Notes: generated by a model from the letters alone, not told the origin. A stretch of DNA of 64,000 bases from Flavobacterium undicola (GCF_009909155.2 NZ_JAAAPM020000026.1:1-64000); one strand, 5' to 3'; numbered from the stretch's first letter, positions 17,191 to 27,117 are shown. Numbers and translations are program-made.

Positions 17191-17300
17191 CGATAGAAAA
17201 TTGTATCGAGAACAAGAACAACTTCATTAAAACCGGTTCTCATACATTTTTAATAATTACACCCAACGGGTTTTTAATAGTATATTTTTAGGAAAAAAAG

Positions 17301-18659
17301 TTATTTCACAGAGCTTGGAACTCCTATTTTATCCCCAATAATAATTTCGTTTACACTAATATTTTGAGTATTAATTAATGTCATTCCGTTTTTAGCTGAC
17401 TTTACCGTAATTCTATCCAAAACTACATTTTCGACTTTCTTCTCCGGAAAACCTTCGATGATAATAGCTGTATTTGAAGCAGCCTCACAAGTGATATTTG
17501 AAATAGAGATATCTGAAATTTTAGAAGGATACAAACCACTGCCTTCTCCATGATAATTAGCCGTCATATAAATGCAATCTTCTACTTTTCCTAACGTGAT
17601 ATTAGAGAAATGCAGCTCTTTAACAAAGCCACCTCTATCTGAATTGGTCTTAATATAAATCCCTCTTTTCAAATAACCTCTGGCTTTACAATTGTCCACA
17701 TACACATTGCGGACACCCGCCGACATTTCGCTGCCAATAACCACAGCATGCAGGCCTTTGAATTCGCAATTTCTAATTACAATGTTTTCAGAAGGACTAT
17801 TTGAATTATCACGTCCTTCATTATCACGTCCCGCCTTAATAGCCACATTATCGTCGCCATTATCAAACTGTATTTTCTCTATTAAAATATCACTCGAATA
17901 TTCAGGATCTATTCCATCATTGTTATTGTTTTGAGCGTCATACTTTAATCCGCGAAGGGTAATGCTCTTAGATTTTAATAAATGAATACACCAAAATGGT
18001 GAGTCTTCAATTTTTACATCCTCAATCAAAATATTTTTCGAATTAAAAAACTGAATCAGTTGCGGTCTTAAAAAATGCCCTTCGCCAAAAACACGGTCTT
18101 TTAAAGGAACATTATTATGATTCATTTCTCTGCTTAAAAGCTTGTCCTTTTCTTCAAGAGGCTTCCATTTTATCCAGGCATCCTTAGCTTCCCCATCAAT
18201 AATTCCGTTTCCGGTAATAGCAACATTTTCTACATTATTCCCATAAATTAACGGACTATAATTATACAACATTGTTCCTTCCCAACTGGTTAACACCAAA
18301 GGATAATCTTTAGAATTAGAACCAAATCGTATTTTAGCACCTGTCTCTAAATGCAATTTGACATTACTAACAAAATGTATCGGTCCGTTAATGGTATAAA
18401 TTCCTTTAGGAACAATAATAGTCCCACCATGCTTTTTTAAACAGGCTTTCATTGCTTTATCAAAAGCCGATTTACAATTAGTCACCGAATCACCTTTGGC
18501 TCCAAATTGAGTCACAGTAACCTTATAATTTGGAACAACAGGCAATTGAATACTATTGACAATTCTTTCTATTTCAAGCTTTTTATCTACAATTTTAGTT
18601 TGCGAACATAAAACATTGCAACACAACAACAGGACAAAATAAAAAGAATTATTTTTCAT
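17301..18659 (-). CDS. GH28 family polygalacturonase-like hydrolase, RIK motif altered
   Basis: The 452-residue protein has a signal peptide ending near LCSQ and a GH28 beta-helix. The catalytic Asp motifs are intact (NNDGIDPEYS near 250 and NGDDNVAIKAG near 270) and the active-site His is kept in GLHAVVIGSEMS near 300. The substrate-binding RIK motif reads YIK in KRGIYIKTN near 335, so the Arg is Tyr; the paralogue at 25678 has canonical RIK. It should hydrolyse alpha-galacturonosyl links in the periplasm, perhaps with different subsite preference (for example rhamnogalacturonan ends). It is the last gene of the seven-gene operon, nine bases past the CE12 stop. Confidence 0.9.
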   Translation of the reverse strand: MKNNSFYFVLLLCCNVLCSQTKIVDKKLEIERIVNSIQLPVVPNYKVTVTQFGAKGDSVTNCKSAFDKAMKACLKKHGGTIIVPKGIYTINGPIHFVSNVKLHLETGAKIRFGSNSKDYPLVLTSWEGTMLYNYSPLIYGNNVENVAITGNGIIDGEAKDAWIKWKPLEEKDKLLSREMNHNNVPLKDRVFGEGHFLRPQLIQFFNSKNILIEDVKIEDSPFWCIHLLKSKSITLRGLKYDAQNNNNDGIDPEYSSDILIEKIQFDNGDDNVAIKAGRDNEGRDNSNSPSENIVIRNCEFKGLHAVVIGSEMSAGVRNVYVDNCKARGYLKRGIYIKTNSDRGGFVKELHFSNITLGKVEDCIYMTANYHGEGSGLYPSKISDISISNITCEAASNTAIIIEGFPEKKVENVVLDRITVKSAKNGMTLINTQNISVNEIIIGDKIGVPSSVK

Positions 18660-18667
18660 AGTAATTA

Positions 18668-19399
18668 TTATTTAATGTGTTTTTTCAAGTCTAAATCGGT
18701 CTTTTTCAATTCGGCTATAGCCAATTTAGCTATTTCAGTAGCTCCTAACAATGACAAATGAGTATCGTCATGTTTTTCGGTTTTGTAAAAAGCACTTTCG
18801 CCAGCATTAAAATGCAAATGCAACTTTTTAGAACCTTCCACTCCATAAGACTCTTCTAATAATTCAGTTAAATATTGTAAATCAACAAACGGCACTTTAT
18901 AATCTGTAGCTACTAATCGGGTTTCCATTGGATAAAGACCGTGGGTATCGACCAAAGTACCTTCCGCATTAAAATTTCTTCTAACAATTGAGGAAAACAA
19001 AACTGGAGTAGCACCTTTAGCTCTGGTTTCTAATACGAATCGAATTAAATTTTGGCGATAAGCCGTTCGTGGATTAGTATAAACACTTGGTTTATTTTCT
19101 TTTTGGTCATTATGCCCAAATTGGATAAAAACATAATCGCCTTTCTTTAAGGTTTTCAAAATCGAATCCCAACGTTTTTCATTGATAAAACTACGGGTAC
19201 TACGACCATTTTGTGCTCTATTATCAACCACCACGCTATTGTCAAAAAATTGCTGTAAAACCTGCGCCCAGCCATGTTCTGGGTTTTCATTCGGTTTCGA
19301 TTTATTAGCCATTGTCGAATCGCCAATGGTGTAAACAGTCGTTTTTTGAGCAAAACAACTAGTAGCTATTAATAATAAAAGTAACAATTTAATTCTCAT
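18668..19399 (-). CDS. Rhamnogalacturonan acetylesterase (CE12, SGNH hydrolase)
   Basis: An SGNH/GDSL esterase of about 243 residues with a signal peptide (RIKLLLLLLIATSCFAQ). Block I GDSTMAN carries the nucleophile Ser, block II is NGRSTRSF, block III is FGHNDQKE and block V is DDTHLSLLG with the catalytic Asp and His. This is the CE12 pattern of rhamnogalacturonan and pectin acetylesterases, which remove O-acetyl groups from galacturonate. A start eight codons upstream is possible, but the chosen Met begins a clean signal peptide and lies two bases after the stop of the PL10-CE8 gene, indicating coupled translation. Confidence 0.92.
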   Translation of the reverse strand: MRIKLLLLLLIATSCFAQKTTVYTIGDSTMANKSKPNENPEHGWAQVLQQFFDNSVVVDNRAQNGRSTRSFINEKRWDSILKTLKKGDYVFIQFGHNDQKENKPSVYTNPRTAYRQNLIRFVLETRAKGATPVLFSSIVRRNFNAEGTLVDTHGLYPMETRLVATDYKVPFVDLQYLTELLEESYGVEGSKKLHLHFNAGESAFYKTEKHDDTHLSLLGATEIAKLAIAELKKTDLDLKKHIK

Positions 19400-19401
19400 A
19401 A

Positions 19402-21444
19402 TTATTTGAAATTTGAATACCAATTAATATTTAGTTTTTTGTTATTGTCAGCAAGAATATTCTCGAGTGTATATGCCTGTGCTTCTGTTTTTTTAAGCTG
19501 ATGTGACCATGCCACTCTGTTTGCAGCTTGAAATCCTGGGCCAGAACAATTGTATTCGGCATAAAAAGAAGCTTTTTCAGCATCAGCTTTAGACCAGTTG
19601 TTCCATCCTTCTTTTCTAATATGATTCCCCATTTCGCAATTCAAATACACCGTTTTAGCGTTAATACGCCAAGGTCGCCCAAGATAAACTTCAGTGGCTT
19701 TTTCATCTGCAGTCAATTTGCAATTCATAAACACAAAACCGTATTTAGAACTTTCAGGCGTTGAAGCCGCCGTTACATAAGCATTACTTTTGCTGTGAAT
19801 AGTGCAATTATCAAATACCGTCGTTGCACTACCAAAAATAAAATCCACTGTTCCTTCGATAAAGCAATCCTTGAAATACTGTTTAAATCCTTCACCCGAA
19901 GTATACAAAGTATCCTGATTTCCTAGAATAATGCAATTAGAAACCACCACCCTGTCGGCAACTACTGACAAAGCTATTGCTTGCCCAACTGGACCAGCAG
20001 TATTTTGAATAGTCAAATTAGCGGCTTTAAAATCATTTCCTTCCACCAATAAAGTTGGAGTCAAAAAGGTACTATTTCGTCCCAAATTTATTTTACCATA
20101 ATAATCATCATAAGTGATTATCGTTTTTTCTTTGCTTTCGCCAATTAAAGAAATCTTAGTATTCCATTCCGGAATTCGTACTTTTTCATGGTATATGCCG
20201 TTTTTAACCGTAATCAATACCCGTTGATAAGGAAACGAAGGCGAATTATTTATAGCTGCCTGAATACTGCTATAATCGCCACTACCATCAAGAGCTACAA
20301 TAACATTGTAATCATTTTTTGGTGCTTTAGTTTCTTCTTTTTGAGTTGTTTTCAGTTCAGCCGAGAGTTTTTTTTTCCACTTTTCGTATCCTTTCAACAC
20401 CTCTTTAGGCTCATTGGTATACCAGGAATATCCATTTCTGCGCTCATCACCGATTTCTGATAATGAATATTTCTTAACCCCATCTCTATCTGAGAAAAAA
20501 GGTTTATTGTCTTCCAATTCCATGAAACGAGCCCATATAGCAGGAGCATTAGCATCAGCGACCATTTTTTTGTCATTCACCTTACCCTTTTCATTCAAAG
20601 AACGATCTTCTCTTAAACCTTCTATTTTTACTTTTTCAAACCAATCTACAGCACTATTTACTGCTGTAATTATTTCTTTTGAAGGATTTTCAATTGACAT
20701 TAACAACAATACGATTTTAGCAGATTCTTTCCCGCTTAATGACGGTAATTCATAAGCACGTGCTTTTGCAGGCAATAGAGTTGTTTCGTCATGTTGCGCG
20801 CACCAAGCAGTCAAAACACCATTTTGCTTGTATTGGCTTTTTATAATACAATCGATTCCTTTATCAAAAGCAAGTTTCGTTTTTGCTACAATTTCTTCAG
20901 ATGGTTTTATCGAATAATAATCGGTTTTATCTTTAATTTCCTTTAAGATATTCAGGATATTCACCATAGAATCATCATTGTAGGTGATATGAGTATAATA
21001 TCCTTTTTTCAAAGGATAAAATTGCGGCCATCCTCCATTGTCATATTGCGCTTTCAGCAAATAATCCAATCCTGAAAGAAAGGCTTTTTTATAGCTTTCA
21101 TCGGGTTGTTGCTTATAGATTTTAGAAAGAAAAAGCATTTCCTGACAAGTCGCACTGTTATCGGTAGTACAACCTTCTGTTGAAGTTTTAAGAGCCAACA
21201 ATTCTTTCTTTTGAGCATCAGAAAGTGGCTTTTGTATCTGAATATTCTTTGGCCATCCGCCAATATTGCGTTGGTACAACAACACATTTTCGGCAACAGC
21301 CTGAGCTTCTTTTGAAGTAAACCAATTCTCGTCTTTCATTTCGGTAATGCTCTTCCATGATTTATCAAGAACTTGAGCCTGCGTATTTATTCCCGCTACA
21401 AAGCAACAGAAAAGAGTAATTATACCTTTAAAAAAATTATTCAT
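19402..21444 (-). CDS. Bifunctional pectate lyase PL10 / pectin methylesterase CE8 fusion
   Basis: The 680-residue protein has a signal peptide cleaved near NTQAQ. The PL10 domain covers about 45-360 (QRNIGGWPK, DNGGWPQFYP, ITYNDDS, WCAQHDE, ARAYELPS, GYSWYTNEP). A short charged linker (about 362-377, TTQKEETKAPK) leads to a full CE8 domain from about 378 to 670 (GQAIALS, NQDTLY, DFIFGSA, LGRPW). Both sets of signature residues are present, so both activities are expected: the esterase removes methyl groups and the lyase cuts the exposed pectate. The same two families occur as separate lipoproteins at 4.3 and 3.0 kb. The lack of a lipobox suggests a soluble periplasmic or secreted enzyme. Confidence 0.94.
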   Translation of the reverse strand: MNNFFKGIITLFCCFVAGINTQAQVLDKSWKSITEMKDENWFTSKEAQAVAENVLLYQRNIGGWPKNIQIQKPLSDAQKKELLALKTSTEGCTTDNSATCQEMLFLSKIYKQQPDESYKKAFLSGLDYLLKAQYDNGGWPQFYPLKKGYYTHITYNDDSMVNILNILKEIKDKTDYYSIKPSEEIVAKTKLAFDKGIDCIIKSQYKQNGVLTAWCAQHDETTLLPAKARAYELPSLSGKESAKIVLLLMSIENPSKEIITAVNSAVDWFEKVKIEGLREDRSLNEKGKVNDKKMVADANAPAIWARFMELEDNKPFFSDRDGVKKYSLSEIGDERRNGYSWYTNEPKEVLKGYEKWKKKLSAELKTTQKEETKAPKNDYNVIVALDGSGDYSSIQAAINNSPSFPYQRVLITVKNGIYHEKVRIPEWNTKISLIGESKEKTIITYDDYYGKINLGRNSTFLTPTLLVEGNDFKAANLTIQNTAGPVGQAIALSVVADRVVVSNCIILGNQDTLYTSGEGFKQYFKDCFIEGTVDFIFGSATTVFDNCTIHSKSNAYVTAASTPESSKYGFVFMNCKLTADEKATEVYLGRPWRINAKTVYLNCEMGNHIRKEGWNNWSKADAEKASFYAEYNCSGPGFQAANRVAWSHQLKKTEAQAYTLENILADNNKKLNINWYSNFK

Positions 21445-21451
21445 CGTTTAT

Positions 21452-23077
21452 TTATTTAGTAAATCTAAACCAATCAATATCTATACTTCCTGCATCATTA
21501 ATTTTTCCTTCTCGAAGTGCGGTGAATCCTAATTTAGCTCCAATCCATTTTCCTTCACGAGATTTGAAATCTTCTCCTAAAGACTCGAATTTTTTACCAT
21601 CTAAGCTATAAAAGAAACTACATATTCCTCCTTCTTTTACCTTCACCTGAAGGTAAAAAGTTTTTGCAGCTAACTTAACCCCTTTGTTTTCAGACTCAAC
21701 AGCTTTTTTATCGGCATTTTTACAAGTTGTTTGAGAAATAAATAATTCTCCATTTTGCTGTTTTACTTTTAGCATACTGTAATCCAATCCCATGATTACC
21801 AGGCCAACACTTTCGCCATCAAAACGAGCATTAAATGTCATTTTTGCCGTGGCAGTGAATTCGTTAGCTGGAAATTTTTGCAATAGAATATTTGGAACAT
21901 CAAATAAATTCACTGCTTTTTCTGGCATTGGACGACAAAACATAGAGTAATACCCCATGCCTGTTGGCAATCCCCAATATACTTGAGCATTAGCATGCCA
22001 TTCCCATTGTAATCCCAATTTTGGTGAATTGAACTCATCCGAATCTGGCGGAGTCATTATTGGATATGTTTTTCCAACATTTGGTTTTTTATAAGTCAAA
22101 ACGGGTTCTCCTTTACCATCCTTGTCTTTATCTACTCCAATAACCGGCCAGTCATTAACCCATTTCATAGGTTGCAAATGCACAATTCTTCCGTAAGCTC
22201 CTTTATCCTGAAAATGAAAGAACCAATCTTCACCTGTTTGAGTATCCACCCAAGCCCCTTGATGAGGCCCATTAATAGCTGACTTCCCCTGATCCATTAC
22301 TTTTCTTTTCTCGTATGGACCAAAAATATTTTTGGAACGCATAACGGTTTGCCAACCTGTAGGAACTCCACCTGCCGGTGCAAAAATGTAATAATAACCA
22401 TTTCGCTTGTATAACTTCGGTCCTTCAACTGTAGCTTCATCAAAATGCCCGTCAAGAACCATAACGGCATCGTCATTAGCTAAAGTTCCTTCAGGATTCA
22501 TCGTACAAACAGCCAACATACTTTTTATTCCGGCACGACTTCCCGCAAAAGCGAAACCTAAATACGCTTTGCCATCATCATCCCATAAAGGTGTAGGATC
22601 AATTAGTCCTTTTCCTTCTTTGATCAATATTGGGTCAGACCATAATCCTTTTGGATCCTTGGTTTTAATCATATAAATTCCGTAATCAGGATCAGGATAA
22701 TAAATATAAAATTCATCATTATGATAACGAATACACGGAGCCCAAACCCCATTTCCATGCTGTGGCGTATCAAAAACATCAAAAGGAGGCTGTTTTTTAA
22801 GCGCATAATTCACTAACTCCCAATTCACCATATCCTTAGAATGCAAAATTGGCAAACCTGGAATACAATTAAAAGAAGAAGCGGTCATGTAATAATCATC
22901 TCCAACGCGAATTGCATCCGGATCAGAATAATCGGCATGTAAAATTGGATTTTTATAAGTTCCGTCGCCATTATCGGCAACCCAAACTTTAGAATATTCA
23001 TTTGTTTTTTGCGCAACTACAAACTGATTAGACAATAAAACTAATCCTATTGCAACTGCATTATTTATAAACTTCAT
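21452..23077 (-). CDS. GH43 family glycoside hydrolase with C-terminal beta-sandwich
   Basis: The 541-residue protein has a signal peptide ending in VVAQ. The five-bladed propeller of GH43 covers about 35-330: the catalytic base Asp is in HADYSDPDAIRV near 50, the pKa-modulating Asp in LIDPTPLWDDDGKAY near 160, and the general acid Glu in ATVEGPKLYKR near 215. A concanavalin-like C-terminal domain of the beta-xylosidase C2 type covers about 345-541. GH43 members release arabinose, xylose or galactose; in this pectin operon an arabinofuranosidase or xylosidase acting on pectin side chains is likely. The subfamily cannot be fixed by eye. It lies seven bases before the PL10-CE8 gene. Confidence 0.9.
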   Translation of the reverse strand: MKFINNAVAIGLVLLSNQFVVAQKTNEYSKVWVADNGDGTYKNPILHADYSDPDAIRVGDDYYMTASSFNCIPGLPILHSKDMVNWELVNYALKKQPPFDVFDTPQHGNGVWAPCIRYHNDEFYIYYPDPDYGIYMIKTKDPKGLWSDPILIKEGKGLIDPTPLWDDDGKAYLGFAFAGSRAGIKSMLAVCTMNPEGTLANDDAVMVLDGHFDEATVEGPKLYKRNGYYYIFAPAGGVPTGWQTVMRSKNIFGPYEKRKVMDQGKSAINGPHQGAWVDTQTGEDWFFHFQDKGAYGRIVHLQPMKWVNDWPVIGVDKDKDGKGEPVLTYKKPNVGKTYPIMTPPDSDEFNSPKLGLQWEWHANAQVYWGLPTGMGYYSMFCRPMPEKAVNLFDVPNILLQKFPANEFTATAKMTFNARFDGESVGLVIMGLDYSMLKVKQQNGELFISQTTCKNADKKAVESENKGVKLAAKTFYLQVKVKEGGICSFFYSLDGKKFESLGEDFKSREGKWIGAKLGFTALREGKINDAGSIDIDWFRFTK

Positions 23078-23122
23078 AGTGGTAAGTTAATGGTTGGTTA
23101 ATATTAGTAAATAGAAAAACTA

Positions 23123-24346
23123 TTATCTGTTTAATTCAATAGCAGCTAAGATAAATGGCCCTGTTGCTTTAGGATCATTGTCTTTCTTTTTTTCATTTAC
23201 ATAATATTCATAAGAACCATCACGGTATGGAGTTCCACCTAAACCTGCCACTTGACAAGCTTGAGTCAATGTAATTCCACCATCAGCATCTACTTTTATT
23301 AACTTAGTCGTTAATCCGTCAAAAGCATGATTAGCTACTTTTTTAAATTTTGCTGGTAAATACCCTTTGTTTACTCCTTTTGCTAAAGCATAAGCAAACA
23401 TTGAAGAACCTGAAGACTCCAGATAGTTTCCTTCTCTACCTCCCATATCGGTTACCTGATACCACAATCCTGTTTTTTTATCCTGTACTTTTTCTAAAGC
23501 CACAGCTAAGTCATTCAAATAACCTACTAATTCTTTTTGTTTAGGATGGTCTTTTGGAAAATTATCCAACACATCAACTAAAGCCATAGCATACCAACCT
23601 AAAGCACGAGACCAGAAATTAGGTGATTTCCCTGTTACTTTATCAGCCCAAGGCATCATTTTACTTTCGTCCCAAGCATGGTACAATAATCCTGTTCTAG
23701 GGTCTTTATCATTCGCCTGAATCAATTCAAATTGTTTAGCAACATCGTCTAATTTTTTTCCATTTTCAAACTTCGCAGTATACTCAGCGTAGAAAGGTTG
23801 TCCCATATACAATCCGTCTAACCACATTTGGTTAGGATAGATTTTTTTATGCCAAAATCCACCACTTGGAGTTCTTGGCTGGCTATCTAACTGTTTTCTG
23901 ATGGTTTGCATCGCAACCAAATATTTTTTCTCCTTAGTTTTTTCATAAATATCAAATAAGATATTGGTTGCTACAACCATATCAATATTGTATTTATCTT
24001 CCTCATAGGTTGCGATCTTACCATTTTCATCAATCAAAGCATCGGCATAGCCTTTTACATAATTGTAATATTTTTGATCTTTAGTTTTTTTGTACAATTC
24101 TTCGATAGAACTCAATACCAAACCGTGTACATAATCCCATTTTGCAGTTGTTCTATCGTCAATTTGGAATGCTTGTGGATGACGCATCATTAACGTCCCA
24201 GCCATTCTTTCAGACCATTTCAACTTTGTAAAAGTCAATTCTTTTTTAGTCGAAGTTGCACTTGGCTGTGATTTACAACTTGTAAATCCTAATGCGCCTA
24301 TTAAAATAAACGTAAATAAAAATTGGTTTGCTTTCATTAATTTCAT
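23123..24346 (-). CDS. Unsaturated rhamnogalacturonyl/galacturonyl hydrolase (GH105), lipoprotein
   Basis: The 407-residue protein has a lipobox (ALGFTSC, Cys near 25) followed by KSQPS, without acidic residues, which suggests periplasmic retention. It is an (alpha/alpha)6 GH105 toroid: WSERMAGTLMMRHP near 45, DYVHGLVL, the catalytic Asp in MWLDGLYMGQPF near 175, HAWDESKMMPWA near 215, FWSRALGWYAMAL and PYRDGSYEYY near 375. It hydrates the delta-4,5 uronate at the non-reducing end of lyase products, releasing the unsaturated sugar that becomes the KduI substrate. A tandem paralogue lies 27 bases upstream in the operon. Confidence 0.94.
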   Translation of the reverse strand: MKLMKANQFLFTFILIGALGFTSCKSQPSATSTKKELTFTKLKWSERMAGTLMMRHPQAFQIDDRTTAKWDYVHGLVLSSIEELYKKTKDQKYYNYVKGYADALIDENGKIATYEEDKYNIDMVVATNILFDIYEKTKEKKYLVAMQTIRKQLDSQPRTPSGGFWHKKIYPNQMWLDGLYMGQPFYAEYTAKFENGKKLDDVAKQFELIQANDKDPRTGLLYHAWDESKMMPWADKVTGKSPNFWSRALGWYAMALVDVLDNFPKDHPKQKELVGYLNDLAVALEKVQDKKTGLWYQVTDMGGREGNYLESSGSSMFAYALAKGVNKGYLPAKFKKVANHAFDGLTTKLIKVDADGGITLTQACQVAGLGGTPYRDGSYEYYVNEKKKDNDPKATGPFILAAIELNR

Positions 24347-24372
24347 CTTGTTATATTTTTAATTAATTATTA

Positions 24373-25605
24373 TTATTTATCTAGTTCTATAGCTGCTAAA
24401 AGAAAAGCTCCTAATCCATGAGAATTATCTACTTTAATTTTTTCACTCATATAATATTCATAAGATCCATCTCTATACGGATTCCCTCCTAGTCCGGCAC
24501 TGGCACAAACTTGAGTGATGTGTATTTCTCCATCTGCATCCACTTTTATCAGTTTCTTTATTAAACCGTCAAAACCTTTAGTGGCCACTTTTTTAAAATT
24601 AGCAGGCAAATAGCCTTTATGTACTCCTTTTGCAATAGCATATACTAACATGGATGAGCCTGATGCCTCCAAATAATTCCCTTTTCCAGTTTGTAAATTT
24701 GGCACCTGATACCATAAGCCCGAAGCATCCTGATATTTACTGACTCCTACAGCTAATTCATTCAAATAGCCAACTAATTCTTTTCGTTTAGGGTGATCTT
24801 TAGGAAAATAATCCAACGCATCTACCAATGCCATTCCGTACCAACCCAAAGCTCTCAACCAAATATGAGGAGCGGTTCCTGTTTCCTTATTTGCCCAAGG
24901 CATTTTTTTACTTTCATCCCAGGCATGGAAAAGCAATCCTGTTTTTTTATCCATTGCATGATCATGAAGCAATTCAAACTGATGGGCTACATCATTTAAT
25001 TTATCACCTTTTTCAAATTCAGCCGTGTATCGGGCATAAAATGGCTCTCCCATATACAAACCGTCCAACCACATTTGATTAGGATATATTTTTTTATGCC
25101 AAAACCCACCTGATGGAGTTCTTGGATAATCGTCAAATTGTCTTCTCAATGTTTTTAAGGCTGTAAAATACCTCTGCTCCTTCGTTTTATCATACAAACC
25201 AAAAAGTATTTTCCCCGCATTGATGAAATCTATATTATGATCCTGAGGATTAAAATTTTGAAAAGCCCCGGAATCATCAATCAATGCATCTGCATATTCT
25301 TTTATATAATCGAAATATTTTTGATTAGCGGTTTTAACATATAGTTTTTCATACGCAGTCAAAATCATGCCAATTTTATAATCCCATTTAGGAGCTTCAT
25401 GATTATCAATCTGCCAGGCCTTAGGATGTCGTTTCATAATGGATAATGCCATTCTTTCTGACCATTTTAGCTTATCCGAAATTAATTGCTCTTTCTGATT
25501 TACTTTAGAAATCTTTGATTTCTCAATTGGTTTGCAACATAAAAACAAAAAACAAATGGAAAATATTCCTAAACCAGAATACACAAACAAAGAAAGTTTT
25601 TTCAT
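24373..25605 (-). CDS. GH105 unsaturated uronyl hydrolase, tandem paralogue
   Basis: About 410 residues. The chosen start (KKLSLFVYSG) is nine codons into the longest ORF and begins directly with the signal; a lipobox-like FLCC is near residue 24. Core motifs match its neighbour almost word for word: WSERMALSIMKRHP, HKKIYPNQMWLDGLYMG, HAWDESKKMPWA, LRALGWYGMALVDALD and PYRDGSYEYY. The catalytic Asp in MWLDG is kept. The two GH105 genes look like an old tandem duplication that may divide work between homogalacturonan- and rhamnogalacturonan-derived unsaturated oligomers. That split is inference. Confidence 0.93.
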   Translation of the reverse strand: MKKLSLFVYSGLGIFSICFLFLCCKPIEKSKISKVNQKEQLISDKLKWSERMALSIMKRHPKAWQIDNHEAPKWDYKIGMILTAYEKLYVKTANQKYFDYIKEYADALIDDSGAFQNFNPQDHNIDFINAGKILFGLYDKTKEQRYFTALKTLRRQFDDYPRTPSGGFWHKKIYPNQMWLDGLYMGEPFYARYTAEFEKGDKLNDVAHQFELLHDHAMDKKTGLLFHAWDESKKMPWANKETGTAPHIWLRALGWYGMALVDALDYFPKDHPKRKELVGYLNELAVGVSKYQDASGLWYQVPNLQTGKGNYLEASGSSMLVYAIAKGVHKGYLPANFKKVATKGFDGLIKKLIKVDADGEIHITQVCASAGLGGNPYRDGSYEYYMSEKIKVDNSHGLGAFLLAAIELDK

Positions 25606-25677
25606 AATACTATATTTATCGTGAACACTCAATTCTTTTAATTCTGCCTAATTAAAGAACAAAAATTACTTTGGCTT

Positions 25678-27117
25678 CTATAATTCTTTAGGACTTTCTA
25701 CTTTTTTCCCGTTGATAAAAGTATTTATAAACTGTAGATTTTTTACATTTTCAACAGAATACGGCGAAGCTGCTTTGTCAATTTTTACATTTTTAAGCAC
25801 CACATTTTCTATAGGCAACTCTTTATAACCTTTAGCTAAAACTCCGAATTTACCAGCATTTTTAACATTTATATTTTCAAGAAATATGTTTTTAACCTGT
25901 GGTATAAAAGACCCCGTTTGATTACCATACACATTATAGAACATATCCAGTATCAAAACACATTCCCTTACTTGTCCAACCTCTAAATTCCTAACAAAAA
26001 CATTTTCAACTAGTCCACCTCTTCTGGAATTTGATTTTATTCTAATTGCTCTATCTAAATTAGGACTATCCATCACACAATTTTCAACAAAAACATTTTT
26101 CACACCACCAGTCATTTCACTACCTATTACAACTCCACCATGGCCATCAAGCATTTTACAATCCTGAACAATAATATTTTCGCTCTTCATTGCCACTCTT
26201 CTTCCATCGGCATCTTTTCCAGCTTTTATCGCAATACAATCATCTCCGGTATTAAAAGAACAATTTTTAATAATTACGTTTTTAGAATATTCAGGATCGC
26301 AACCGTCATTATTGGGACCATGACTTTCAACAGTGACACCATCAACAGTTACATTAGTAGATTTCATTGGATGGATAACCCAAAACGGAGCATTTACAAT
26401 TTTCACATCTTTGATTAACGCATCAGTACAGCCAAAAAACTCAACAAAACTTGGTCTTAAAAAAGAACCTTCTCCATAAACTCTTTCTTCAACTGGAACA
26501 GCTTTTTCAGCCGAATCAACTAAACGAATACGGTTTTTAGGATCACTTTGATTACCTTTCCCTGCTACCCAACCATATTGTTTAGCACCACACCAGTACC
26601 ACCAATTTTCATTATCGGCCTGACCGTTCAAAATTCCCTTACCTGTTATGGCTATATTTTTTTTATTGTAAGCATAAATTAGTGGCGAATGATTCATCAA
26701 CTCTGTTCCTTCAAAAGAAGTTCTTACTAATGGATAATCAGAAGATTTAGTACTAAACAAAATTTCAGCCCCATCTTCTAAATGAAGATTCACATTATTA
26801 TCCAAATGAATTGGTCCAGTTAAAAACTTACCCATTGGAACAACTACTTTTCCTCCTCCATTTTTAGAACAAGCTTCAATTGCTTTTTTGAAAGCCTCTG
26901 AATTATTAATTGCCCCACCGCTCTTTGCTCCATAATCAACAATACTATAAGTTTTATTTGCAAAAACAGGAATCACTACAGCTTTCTCGATTTGCTGTTT
27001 TACTTTCCAAGGGTTTGTCAAAACATCAATCTCTTTTTGAGCAGAACAATTAACAAAAAAAGCCGAAAACAAGGCTGTAGAAAAACACAAAAACGAACTA
27101 TAAAACTTATTTTTCAT
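25678..27117 (-). CDS. GH28 polygalacturonase, canonical active site
   Basis: The 479-residue protein has a signal peptide (SAFFVNCSAQ; an atypical lipobox cannot be excluded). The GH28 beta-helix has all canonical motifs: NNDGCDPEYS near 270, NTGDDCIAIKAG near 290, GHGGVVIGSE near 320 and RIK in DRAIRIKSN near 350. The long loop containing WYWCGAKQYGW near 175 is typical of exo-acting bacterial enzymes. It should release galacturonate from oligogalacturonides in the periplasm and so feed ExuT and UxaC. It is the first gene of the seven-gene operon and is preceded by a promoter with a LacI-type operator. Confidence 0.93.
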   Translation of the reverse strand: MKNKFYSSFLCFSTALFSAFFVNCSAQKEIDVLTNPWKVKQQIEKAVVIPVFANKTYSIVDYGAKSGGAINNSEAFKKAIEACSKNGGGKVVVPMGKFLTGPIHLDNNVNLHLEDGAEILFSTKSSDYPLVRTSFEGTELMNHSPLIYAYNKKNIAITGKGILNGQADNENWWYWCGAKQYGWVAGKGNQSDPKNRIRLVDSAEKAVPVEERVYGEGSFLRPSFVEFFGCTDALIKDVKIVNAPFWVIHPMKSTNVTVDGVTVESHGPNNDGCDPEYSKNVIIKNCSFNTGDDCIAIKAGKDADGRRVAMKSENIIVQDCKMLDGHGGVVIGSEMTGGVKNVFVENCVMDSPNLDRAIRIKSNSRRGGLVENVFVRNLEVGQVRECVLILDMFYNVYGNQTGSFIPQVKNIFLENINVKNAGKFGVLAKGYKELPIENVVLKNVKIDKAASPYSVENVKNLQFINTFINGKKVESPKEL

